Of a DNA stretch of 64,000 nucleotides, positions 9,384 to 16,712 are shown piece by piece. Each line of letters starts with the position of its first letter. The stretch's first letter is position 1. The notes beneath the pieces were generated by a model. The model searched no databases. It was not told where the DNA came from and worked only from the letters and a program-made list of their open reading frames with translations. The position numbers were made by a program, and so were the translations under genes. This DNA comes from Acidobacteriota bacterium (GTDB lineage Bacteria > Acidobacteriota > Thermoanaerobaculia > Thermoanaerobaculales > Thermoanaerobaculaceae): the NCBI GenBank assembly GCA_016213675.1, contig JACQZW010000073.1:44298-108297 (forward strand), written 5' to 3'.

Positions 9384-10520
9384 CTACGCGTCGACGGGCG
9401 GCGGCGTTGCAAGCTTGCAGTAGGCCTGCCACGCCGGGCCCTTCCCCTGCTCCAACACCTTCTGGTCGACGGCCATGCCCGAAGGCGCCAGCAGCTTCTT
9501 CGCGGTCGCCAGCTCCGCCCAGTCGGCGGGCGACAGCGGCTCGCCGCGCGCCGCCCCGGCCGGGAGCAGGTCGAGGGCGCCGTGAAGGGCCAGGAACGCA
9601 CCGAGCGGGCGGATTTGGCCGCGGTCCCAGCCGAGGCCGGCTGCCGCGTTCGTGAGGTCGTCGAAGTTCACGTGGGCGGTGATGTCGACGCCCCCCGGGT
9701 TGGAGAGGACGTTCGAGACCAGCGAGTGCCCCCGATAGCCCACCAGGGAGCCCTGCTTGCGGCCGCGCGGGTTGTAGAGCTGCCGCGCGGGGTAGCCGTA
9801 GTCGAGGATGAGGGCTACGGCGTTCTTGCCGCACCACGCGAGGTGGCCGGCGTGGACCGCCTCGGCGTCGGGGCGCAGCTCGGCGACCTGGCCCTCCTCG
9901 AGGACCAGGTTGTGGGTGACCAGGTAGCTCTCCAGCTCGGGCCGGCTCAGTGCGCCGAGGGCCCACCGCAACCGGCCGCCGCCGCTCGGTTCCACGAAGT
10001 ACTCGACGTGCTCGAGGACGCCTCCGCGCCGCCGGACCGTGATGCGGTGGGCCGGCAGGGCGTCGTACAGCTCGGACGCGAACAGCACGACGGGCCCGCT
10101 GGGGTGCGGCAGCTCGGCGAGGCTGCGTCGCGCCTCGACGCCCGGGCACTCCGCGACGAGTCGCTCCCGAGCCCAGTCCGCGACCTCGACCGCCACGACC
10201 CGCCGCAGCGCGCCCGGCCCCACTCCGCCGAGCTCCGCCACGACCCGCCGCAACGACAACCCCTCGCCGGCCCCGAGCTCGACGAAGGTGACCTGCTCGC
10301 CGAGCCCCCGCGAGAGCCGCCGCAGCATCACGGCCAGCGTGCGGGCGAACAGCGGCGTCGCGGTCGGTGCGGTGATGAAGTCGCCGGCGGCGCCCACCGG
10401 CCCGGGACCGCTTCGGCGCCGCGTGTAGTAGCCGGCCTCCGGGTGGTAGAGGGCCAGCTCCATGAACTCGGCGAAGCTCACCCGCCCGCGGCGGGCGACC
10501 TCGGCGATGATGGCGTTCAT
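9384..10520 (-). CDS. MidA/NDUFAF7-type SAM-dependent methyltransferase
   Basis: 378 residues. The family (COG1565) includes human NDUFAF7, which dimethylates an arginine of a complex I subunit. The bacterial substrate is not known, though this window also encodes NuoB, NuoCD and NuoI. Visible family features are the N-terminal 'FMELALYHPEAGYY', the glycine-rich SAM loop 'FVELGAGEG', 'LFASELYDALPAHR', 'LILDYGYPARQLYNP' and 'VDITAHVNF'. ATG 10520 has no Shine-Dalgarno sequence; a TAGCCT box seven bases upstream suggests a possible leaderless transcript. It lies 38 bases downstream of nadA on the same strand. Confidence 0.88.
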   Translation of the reverse strand: MNAIIAEVARRGRVSFAEFMELALYHPEAGYYTRRRSGPGPVGAAGDFITAPTATPLFARTLAVMLRRLSRGLGEQVTFVELGAGEGLSLRRVVAELGGVGPGALRRVVAVEVADWARERLVAECPGVEARRSLAELPHPSGPVVLFASELYDALPAHRITVRRRGGVLEHVEYFVEPSGGGRLRWALGALSRPELESYLVTHNLVLEEGQVAELRPDAEAVHAGHLAWCGKNAVALILDYGYPARQLYNPRGRKQGSLVGYRGHSLVSNVLSNPGGVDITAHVNFDDLTNAAAGLGWDRGQIRPLGAFLALHGALDLLPAGAARGEPLSPADWAELATAKKLLAPSGMAVDQKVLEQGKGPAWQAYCKLATPPPVDA

Positions 10521-10558
10521 TGCCGCAAGGCTACCACCGCCCGCCGCGGGATCGGTGG

Positions 10559-11542
10559 TCAGTCCCCCGACGGGCGCGGCGCCGACAGCTCGAGCATCCT
10601 CTCCAGCGGCTTCAGGGCGGCGAGGCGCAGCTCCTCGCGCATCTCCAGCCGGGGCGCGCCGTCGCGCAGGCAGGCGTAGAGGTTCTCCAGCGTATTGCGC
10701 CGCATGAACGGACACACGTTGCAGGCGCACTCGCCGCTGCCCCCAGGCACCGGTATGAACGTCTTCCCGGGGGCGAGCTTCTCCATCTGGTGGATGATCC
10801 CGGGCTCGGTGGCGATGAGGAACTTCCGCGCCGGATGCTCCTGGACGAAGCGTAGGATCGACGATGTCGACCCGACGTGATCCGCCATGGCCAGGATGGC
10901 CTCCGGGCACTCCGGATGCGCGGCGACCGGGGCGTCGGGGTGCTCGACCTTGAGCTCGACCAGGGCCTTCTCGGAGAACTGCTCGTGGACGATGCACGTC
11001 CCCGGCCACAGGACCATCGCGCGGCCGGTCTTCCGCTGCAGGTAGGCGCCGAGGTGGCGGTCGGGGGCGAAGAGGATCCGCGCGTCAGCCGGCAGCCTCG
11101 AGATGATCGTCTCGGCCGACGACGAGGTCACGATCACGTCGGACAGCGCCTTCACCTCGGCGGAGCAGTTGATGTAGGTTAGCGCGACGTGGCCGGGGTG
11201 CGCGGCGCGCCAGGCGGCGTACGCCTCGGGCGGGCACGACTCCTCGAGCGAGCAGCCCGCCTCGAGGTCCGGGATCAGCACGGTCGCCCCGGGGTTGAGG
11301 ATCTTCGCCACCTCTGCCATGAAGCGCACCCCGCAGAACACGATCGTCTTCGCGTTCGCCCGCTGCGCGGCCCGTGCCAGCTCGAGCGAGTCACCCACGA
11401 AGTCGGCGAGGTCCTGGATCTCGCCGTCCTGGTAGTAGTGCGCCAGCAGGATCGCGTGTCGCTCGGCCTTCAGGCGGAGGATCTCCGCGACCAGCGCCTC
11501 ACGATCGACCGGAATTGCGGCAGGTGCCGTTGCCAGACTCAC
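10559..11542 (-). CDS. nadA: Quinolinate synthase
   Basis: 327 residues from a GTG preceded by a G-rich ribosome site. NadA condenses iminoaspartate with dihydroxyacetone phosphate to quinolinate, the first committed step of de novo NAD synthesis, using a [4Fe-4S] cluster. The three cluster cysteines can be placed by comparison with Escherichia coli: Cys97 in 'AGCSLEE', Cys183 in 'GTCIVHE' and Cys277 in 'CNVCPFM'. Other family marks are 'LAHYYQDGEIQDLADFVGDS' and 'ADHVGSTSSI'. No nadB or nadC lies nearby. It sits inside the long housekeeping chain, 22 bases after the peptidase gene. Confidence 0.96.
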   Translation of the reverse strand: MSLATAPAAIPVDREALVAEILRLKAERHAILLAHYYQDGEIQDLADFVGDSLELARAAQRANAKTIVFCGVRFMAEVAKILNPGATVLIPDLEAGCSLEESCPPEAYAAWRAAHPGHVALTYINCSAEVKALSDVIVTSSSAETIISRLPADARILFAPDRHLGAYLQRKTGRAMVLWPGTCIVHEQFSEKALVELKVEHPDAPVAAHPECPEAILAMADHVGSTSSILRFVQEHPARKFLIATEPGIIHQMEKLAPGKTFIPVPGGSGECACNVCPFMRRNTLENLYACLRDGAPRLEMREELRLAALKPLERMLELSAPRPSGD

Positions 11543-11564
11543 GCCGTCCCCCCCGTCCTCGACT

Positions 11565-12875
11565 CTAACGCGCGGCCGCGACGAGACGTTCCACCGACTC
11601 GGGGTCCCGAGGCAGGTCGGCAGACAGGTTCTCAGCGCCGGTCCCGGTGATCACGTAGTCGTCCTCGACCCGGATCCCGATCCCCTCCTCCGGCAGATAC
11701 ACCCCGGGCTCGACGGTCACGACCATGCCGGGCCGCAGCGTGGGCCCCTCGCCACCGACGTCGTGCGTCTCCAAGCCGAGGAAGTGGCCGAGCCCGTGAA
11801 TGAAGAAGTTGCCGAGCGGCTCGCCGCGGTCGCCGGAAAACCCGGCGTTCTGGAAGGCGGCGAACGCGGCCCGGCGCGCTTCGGCCAGCGTGGAGCCGGG
11901 CGCGAGAGTGGCCACGGCGGCGTCGTACGCCTTCAGCACCGCCTCGTACAACCCCCGCTGCCGCCCGCTGAAACGACCGGAGACCGGAAACGTCCGCGTC
12001 AGGTCGCCGCAGTAGTAGCCGTAGCGTGCCCCGATGTCGACGACCACCAGCTCCCCGTCGGCGAGGACCCCGCGGTTGGCGTCGTAGTGGAGGACGCAGC
12101 CTGCGCCTCCCGACCCGACGATCGGCGGGAACGACCACCCCTCCGCCCCCGCGGCCCGTACCGCCGCGAAGGCCGCGCCCTCGACGGCCCCTTCGGTGGC
12201 GCCGGGGCGGATGGCCGCCGCCGCGGCGCGTTGCGCCCCGGCCGTGGCCGCGATGGCCTTCCGCATCAGCTCGAGCTCCGCCGAGTCCTTGACGAGCCTC
12301 ATCTCGACCAACGCCGGCGTCAGGTCGCGGACCGTGAAGCCCGGCAGCCGGTCGCGCAATGAGGCCGCGAAGCGCTGCGTCTCCGCGAGCTCCCCGGAGG
12401 CCGAGGCGCCCGGCAGCGCGAGCCACAGCGATCCGGTCTGGGCCACCGCGTCGGCGATCCGGTCGGCGAATCCGGGCTGCGGCCGGCGCCGCGCCTGAAC
12501 GACGATCTCGTAGGGGTCGCGGTCGAGGACCTCGTCGAAGCCGAGGAGGTCCGCCGTCGCGGGCCCGGGTCCGAGCTTCGGGCCGGTCCACGCCTCGATG
12601 TTGGGCCGGCGCGCGGGAAGGAACAGCGTCTCCTTGTCGTGCTCGAGCACCAGCACCGAGTTGGGCAGCTCGACGCCGGTCAGGTAGAAGAACGTCGGAT
12701 CCTGGCGGAACGTGCCGACGTCACCGTAGCCGCGGGCATCGGAGGCACCGAACAGGACCGCCACCGCGCCCCGGTCGAGGAGCTTCTGCACGCGTTGGCG
12801 GCGAGCGCCATACGCCTCGGGCGGTTGCAGCTCCGCCGCATAGTGTCCGCCCAGCAGGATGCGTTCGTCGATCAT
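11565..12875 (-). CDS. pepP: Xaa-Pro aminopeptidase (M24B)
   Basis: 436 residues starting at ATG 12875 after a strong GGGGAGGGG site. It should remove N-terminal residues that precede proline, using two metal ions. An N-terminal creatinase-like domain ('DPTFFYLTGVELPNSVLVLE') is followed by the pita-bread domain with the five metal ligands: Asp in 'VVDIGARYGYYCGDLTRTFP' (two), His in 'HGLGHFLGLE', Glu in 'VTVEPGVYLP' and Glu in 'GIRVEDDYVIT'. Length and domain order match E. coli PepP. There is no signal peptide, so it is cytosolic. It is downstream of pgsA by 39 bases. Confidence 0.93.
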   Translation of the reverse strand: MIDERILLGGHYAAELQPPEAYGARRQRVQKLLDRGAVAVLFGASDARGYGDVGTFRQDPTFFYLTGVELPNSVLVLEHDKETLFLPARRPNIEAWTGPKLGPGPATADLLGFDEVLDRDPYEIVVQARRRPQPGFADRIADAVAQTGSLWLALPGASASGELAETQRFAASLRDRLPGFTVRDLTPALVEMRLVKDSAELELMRKAIAATAGAQRAAAAAIRPGATEGAVEGAAFAAVRAAGAEGWSFPPIVGSGGAGCVLHYDANRGVLADGELVVVDIGARYGYYCGDLTRTFPVSGRFSGRQRGLYEAVLKAYDAAVATLAPGSTLAEARRAAFAAFQNAGFSGDRGEPLGNFFIHGLGHFLGLETHDVGGEGPTLRPGMVVTVEPGVYLPEEGIGIRVEDDYVITGTGAENLSADLPRDPESVERLVAAAR

Positions 12876-12914
12876 GTCCCCTCCCCTGCCTCGCCCGGTC
12901 AGCGGCCCTTCGTC

Positions 12915-13670
12915 TCAGGCCTCGTCGTCGCCACGGTGGATCCTCTCGAGCCGGGCGGCCGCGCGCCGAACGTAGTCGACCCCCGAGACCACCGTCAGCG
13001 CCAAGGCGAGGTAGAACGCGCTCAAGAGGACCGAATCCGGGATCCGACCAAGGTTCGCGAGGAGCACCAGGACGATCGTCGCGATGTGCACCACCGTGGT
13101 CGACTTGCCCCACAGCGACGGCCGGAACTCCCGCACGCCCGCGCCCAGGTACATGAGGAGAGCTACCAGGACGATCAGGAAGTCCCTCGACAGTGCCATC
13201 ACCGTGAGCCAGATGGGAATGGTCACGAACCCCTCTTTCGGCCAGGTCAGCGCGATGTAGGCCGTGACGAGCAGGACCTTGTCGGCGATCGGGTCGAGAT
13301 ACGTCCCGAACAGCGAGCGCATCCCCAGGAGCCTGGCAAGCAGACCGTCGAGGCCGTCGGACAGGCCGGCGACGACGAAGATCACCAGCGCGAAGCGGTA
13401 GTTGCCCTCGACCACGCCGAGCACGAAGAACGGCGTCAGCGCGAGGCGGATCAGCGTGATGCCGTTGGGGATCGTGAACGGCCGCAGCGCGTCCCGCACT
13501 TCCTGGGCGGCCCGATGGGCCATCGCGCCGGTCCGTGCCTTGAGGCGCTCGCCGCTCGTGGCGGCAGAGTACGCGCCCGAATCGGTGCGAGCGCCGCCTG
13601 CCTCGCCGGCACCCGCGCTCTGCTGGTCCGGCGCGTCAGGCGCCCCGGTCGACGGGAGTCGCTCCGTCAC
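12915..13670 (-). CDS. pgsA: CDP-diacylglycerol-glycerol-3-phosphate 3-phosphatidyltransferase
   Basis: 251 residues. The GTG start overlaps the stop of the Crp-type gene (GTGA, 13667-13670), so translation is probably coupled. The CDP-alcohol phosphatidyltransferase motif DGxxARx8Gx3Dx3D is complete in 'DGLDGLLARLLG' and 'GTYLDPIADK'. About five hydrophobic helices follow. It makes phosphatidylglycerophosphate in the inner membrane. The first ~55 residues are a hydrophilic Ala/Gly/Ser-rich extension not usual in PgsA, so a later start near 'MAHRAAQEV' is possible. Confidence 0.88.
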   Translation of the reverse strand: MTERLPSTGAPDAPDQQSAGAGEAGGARTDSGAYSAATSGERLKARTGAMAHRAAQEVRDALRPFTIPNGITLIRLALTPFFVLGVVEGNYRFALVIFVVAGLSDGLDGLLARLLGMRSLFGTYLDPIADKVLLVTAYIALTWPKEGFVTIPIWLTVMALSRDFLIVLVALLMYLGAGVREFRPSLWGKSTTVVHIATIVLVLLANLGRIPDSVLLSAFYLALALTVVSGVDYVRRAAARLERIHRGDDEA

Positions 13671-14350
13671 TCCCCCTCCGACCGAAGCACCTCCTCGCGG
13701 AGGTAGCTCATCTTGCCCTCGTTGACGACCAGGCCGCGCTCCTCGAGCTCGGTCATCAGGCGGGTGACGGTCTCCCGTGAGGTGCCGATCGAGTTCGCGA
13801 TGTCCTGGTGGGTCGGTCGCCGGACCGCCACCCAGCCGTTCCCGAGGATCTGCCCGTGCTGCTTGGCCAGCGAGATGAAGTACCGCGCCAGCCGGCCGAC
13901 CACGTCGAGCGTGACGAGCGACTCCATCTGGGCGTTGGCCCGCCGCAGCCGAAGCGAGAGCTCGCGCAGCAGCTTGCGCGCGATCCCGGGATGCGCCTCG
14001 ATGAGCCGGTCGAACTCCTGCCGGCGGATGCGGTACGCGCTCGTCGGGAGCTGGGCGATCACGCTGGCCGATCGCGGCGAGTCGTCGAGCAGCGCCATCT
14101 CGCCGAAGAACTGCCCCGGGCCCAGGGTGGCGAGGATGAACTCCTTGCCGCCGGTCGTCGACACCACGACCTTGACCCGGCCGCTGGCGATGACGTAGAG
14201 CCCGTCCCCCGGCTCCTGCATCGCGAAGATCGTCTCGTCGCGGGCGAACTCGCGCGTCTCGGCCGCCCGGGCCACGACATCGAGCTCGTTGGGAGCGAGC
14301 TCTCCGAAGAGCTGCGAGCCGGCCAGCAGGTCCTTCAGCGGTGGTTGCAT
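13667..14350 (-). CDS. Crp/Fnr-family transcription regulator
   Basis: 227 residues, ATG 14350 with GGAGGGGAG upstream. Residues ~10-125 are a cyclic-nucleotide-binding fold ('GDGLYVIASGRVKVVV', 'GPGQFFGEMALLDDSPRSASV'). That phosphate-binding cassette is close to the CRP type, so cAMP or a related nucleotide could be the ligand. Residues ~150-215 are a winged helix whose recognition helix is in 'DIANSIGTSRETVTRLMTEL', as in CRP/FNR. No Cys cluster is present, so it is not an FNR-type oxygen sensor. It overlaps the lipoprotein gene by 16 bases and pgsA by 4. Its regulon is unknown. Confidence 0.88.
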   Translation of the reverse strand: MQPPLKDLLAGSQLFGELAPNELDVVARAAETREFARDETIFAMQEPGDGLYVIASGRVKVVVSTTGGKEFILATLGPGQFFGEMALLDDSPRSASVIAQLPTSAYRIRRQEFDRLIEAHPGIARKLLRELSLRLRRANAQMESLVTLDVVGRLARYFISLAKQHGQILGNGWVAVRRPTHQDIANSIGTSRETVTRLMTELEERGLVVNEGKMSYLREEVLRSEGE

Positions 14351-15561
14351 CGCTCCCCTCCGAAGCCTGCGATGGTGCGGACCAACTCAGCCGCGTTGCG
14401 TCCCGAGGGCTCGAGCGGTACGGTCAGGCAACCCTCGGCCGCCTCGCCCTCGCACCACCGCGGTGCAGGCCGCTGCAGCGCCTCGGCGAGGCGTTCCAGC
14501 ACGAACCGCAGCTCGCGCGCCTGCACGTGGCGGTCGGGGTAGAACCGACGGGACACCTGGTCGCCGGGGACCACCCCGGCCCGCGCGACCGTGACGATGT
14601 CGATCCGTTCGGCGATCTGGACGATGTCCTCGAAGACCGGCACGGAGCCGCCGGCCCGCTGCGCCAGCGCCGGGGCCTCCCAGGCCAGGATCGCCGCCAG
14701 GCCCTTGCGCGTGACGGCCTGGGCGGAGACGGCCCTGGTCAGGTAGGGCGGGGCGTCACGGTAGCGGAGCTGGTCCCGCGCGCCCTCCAGCAGCTCACAG
14801 CGGCCGGGGTGGCGATCCGGTAGGCTCGCGTAGAGGCTCGCCGCCATCTCCCACTGTCCGAGGGCCTCGGCGACCCGCCCCTTGAGCTCGGTCGCCTCCG
14901 GGTCGTCGCCGAGGGCCGGGACCAGCGCCGCCGCAGTCCGCGACTCGCCCGCGGCCAGGGCCGCCCGTACCGCCAGGAGGCGGGCCGCCGTGAGCCTCGG
15001 TGACCGCTCGAGTACGCCACGCGCCTTCGCCAGCGCTCCCGCCGCGTCGCCGGCGGCGAGCAGGCTCGACGCCTCGCGCATCGCGGCCGCCAGCAGGGCC
15101 TGCTCGCCCTCGGCGATCAGCTTGTCCCAACCGGGATCGGGCTGCAGCACGGCCACCCGCTGCGCGGCGGACACGCTGCCCTCGAGGTCGCCCGCCCGGG
15201 TCGCAGCCAGCGCCGCCAGCGCCCAGGCCGAGCCGTAGTCGCCGGCCCCCTCGGCGAACGCCCGCGCCTCGCCTGCGACGTCCTCGCCGCCGAGAAACCG
15301 CATCTCCAGGCGCGCCAGGGTCGTCACCGGGTGCGACGGTGGGAGCTTGGCCAGGAAGCGCTCCGCCCCGGCCCGATCGCCACGCTCGGCTGCCGCCACG
15401 ACGGACCGGGCGTTCACGAGTTGCGTCTGATCGAGTGGAACGCCGACCAGAGGCGGCGCCGTCGGGTCGGGAGAGCGCTCGATGACCGGTGGCGCAGCGG
15501 TCCGACACGCCGCCACGACCAGGGCGGCGAGCAGCAGTCGCCGCACCGGCCACCTAGGCAA
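14335..15561 (-). CDS. Putative lipoprotein with TPR-like helical repeats
   Basis: About 408 residues. The start taken is TTG 15561, because AAGGGGAG lies four bases upstream; a GTG at 15546 is the alternative. Either gives an N-terminus ending in a lipobox, 'LVVAAC' (Cys about residue 19), so the product should be lipid-anchored. The body is Ala/Leu/Arg-rich helix pairs resembling tetratricopeptide repeats ('AARLLAVRAALAAGESRTAA', 'VAEALGQWEMAASLYASLPD'). The last ~110 residues ('SVPVFEDIVQIAERIDIVTV') look like a separate domain. It overlaps hfq by 8 bases and the Crp-type gene by 16. I do not recognise the family. Confidence 0.65.
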   Translation of the reverse strand: MPRWPVRRLLLAALVVAACRTAAPPVIERSPDPTAPPLVGVPLDQTQLVNARSVVAAAERGDRAGAERFLAKLPPSHPVTTLARLEMRFLGGEDVAGEARAFAEGAGDYGSAWALAALAATRAGDLEGSVSAAQRVAVLQPDPGWDKLIAEGEQALLAAAMREASSLLAAGDAAGALAKARGVLERSPRLTAARLLAVRAALAAGESRTAAALVPALGDDPEATELKGRVAEALGQWEMAASLYASLPDRHPGRCELLEGARDQLRYRDAPPYLTRAVSAQAVTRKGLAAILAWEAPALAQRAGGSVPVFEDIVQIAERIDIVTVARAGVVPGDQVSRRFYPDRHVQARELRFVLERLAEALQRPAPRWCEGEAAEGCLTVPLEPSGRNAAELVRTIAGFGGERCNHR

Positions 15562-15802
15562 CGGGCTCCCCTTCGGCCCGAGCCAGGCACACGGTGGCCA
15601 CGGCATGCTTGTAGATCAAGTGCTCCAGGCCGTGGCTCTCGACGACGATTGCGTAGCGGTCGAACCGCCGCAGCACCCCGGTGACCCGCTTGCCGGTGAT
15701 CAGGTAGACGTGGATTGCCTTCGCGTCCCTCCGGAGGGCGTAGAAGAAGCCGTCCTGAACGTTGACACCTGCCTTAGACCGGTCCTGCTGTCCCTGTTCC
15801 AC
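15554..15802 (-). CDS. hfq: RNA chaperone Hfq
   Basis: 82 residues from GTG 15802, chosen because GGAGGG lies five bases upstream; the frame stays open further into miaA. Hfq forms Sm-like hexameric rings that pair small RNAs with mRNAs. Sm1 begins 'VQDGFFYALRRD', keeping the proximal-face Gln and Asp and the rim Arg pair. Sm2 has the diagnostic 'YKHAVATV'. Compared with E. coli, Phe42 is replaced by Tyr ('FDRYAIVV') and the distal-face Ile30 by Lys ('LITGKRVTG'). It lies after miaA, the classical order, and overlaps it by 29 bases. No acidic C-terminal tail of the enterobacterial type is present. Confidence 0.9.
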   Translation of the reverse strand: MEQGQQDRSKAGVNVQDGFFYALRRDAKAIHVYLITGKRVTGVLRRFDRYAIVVESHGLEHLIYKHAVATVCLARAEGEPVA

Positions 15803-16712
15803 CGCATCCCTCCAGACGAGCGAGCGCCTCATCGAGCGCCGCCTCCCCCTCACCACGCATCCACACCATGCCTGACTCGCCGCGCAACCATGTCATCTGC
15901 CGCTTCGCCAGCCTCCGGGTCGCAACCTCGGTCGCTTCCCGCGCCTGTGCGATCGTCCAGTCTCCATGCAGAACGCGGCAACACTCGCGAGAGCCGATGG
16001 CCTTCATGGCATGCGCCTCGGGTGCCACTCCGTACCGCAGCAACCCCTTCACCTCGTCAAGGAGCCCTGCCACGAACATGCTTTCGACCCGCCGAGCAAT
16101 CCTAGCACGGTGAATCTCCCTCTGCGGGACCAGGCCCAGCAGGAGCGCCTCGTGTCGCCGCTCGCCGAGCCGGTGCTCCAACCACAGCTCGCTCATCGGC
16201 CGCCCGCTCAGCTCCGCGACCTCCAGCGCCCGGAGAATCCGCTGCCGGTCGGCCGGCGCGATCCGGCGGGACGACTCGGGGTCCAGCGCACGCAGCCGAT
16301 CGCGCACGGCGGCGGGATCGGCCCGCCACTCCGCTTCCAGCCGCGCGCGCAGCTCCTTGTCCTTGGCCGGCTCCGGGAACAGCCCGCGCAGCAGCGCCCG
16401 GACGTAGAACAGCGTTCCGCCGACCACCACGGGGAGCCTTCCCCTCCCGCGGATCGCCGCGATGGCCGCGTCGGCGTCCCGCACGAACGTACCGGCCGAG
16501 TAGCGCTCGCGGGGGTCCGCAATGTCGATGAGGTGGTGCGGAACCCGGAGTCGCTCCGCCGGTGTCGGCTTGGCGGTCCCTATGTCCATGCCGCGGTAGA
16601 CCGCGAAGGCGTCGGCCGAGACCACCTCGCCCCCGACGCGCTCGGCAAGCGACACGCCCAGCGACGTCTTGCCGGCCGCCGTCGGCCCGACCACCGCCAC
16701 GAGGTCAATCAC
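15774..16712 (-). CDS. miaA: tRNA dimethylallyltransferase
   Basis: 312 residues. GTG 16712 is taken as start: GGAGGT lies four bases upstream and the product then begins directly with the family N-terminus. The P-loop 'GPTAAGKT' is at residues 9-16, followed by 'SADAFAVYRGMDIGTAKP', 'VGGTLFYVRALLRGL' and 'QMTWLRG'. MiaA adds a dimethylallyl group to A37 of tRNAs reading UNN codons. The gene overlaps comEC by 8 bases upstream and hfq by 29 downstream. In the substrate motif 'SADxxQxY' the Gln is replaced by Ala ('SADAFAVY'), which is unusual and worth checking. Confidence 0.93.
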   Translation of the reverse strand: MIDLVAVVGPTAAGKTSLGVSLAERVGGEVVSADAFAVYRGMDIGTAKPTPAERLRVPHHLIDIADPRERYSAGTFVRDADAAIAAIRGRGRLPVVVGGTLFYVRALLRGLFPEPAKDKELRARLEAEWRADPAAVRDRLRALDPESSRRIAPADRQRILRALEVAELSGRPMSELWLEHRLGERRHEALLLGLVPQREIHRARIARRVESMFVAGLLDEVKGLLRYGVAPEAHAMKAIGSRECCRVLHGDWTIAQAREATEVATRRLAKRQMTWLRGESGMVWMRGEGEAALDEALARLEGCGGTGTAGPV

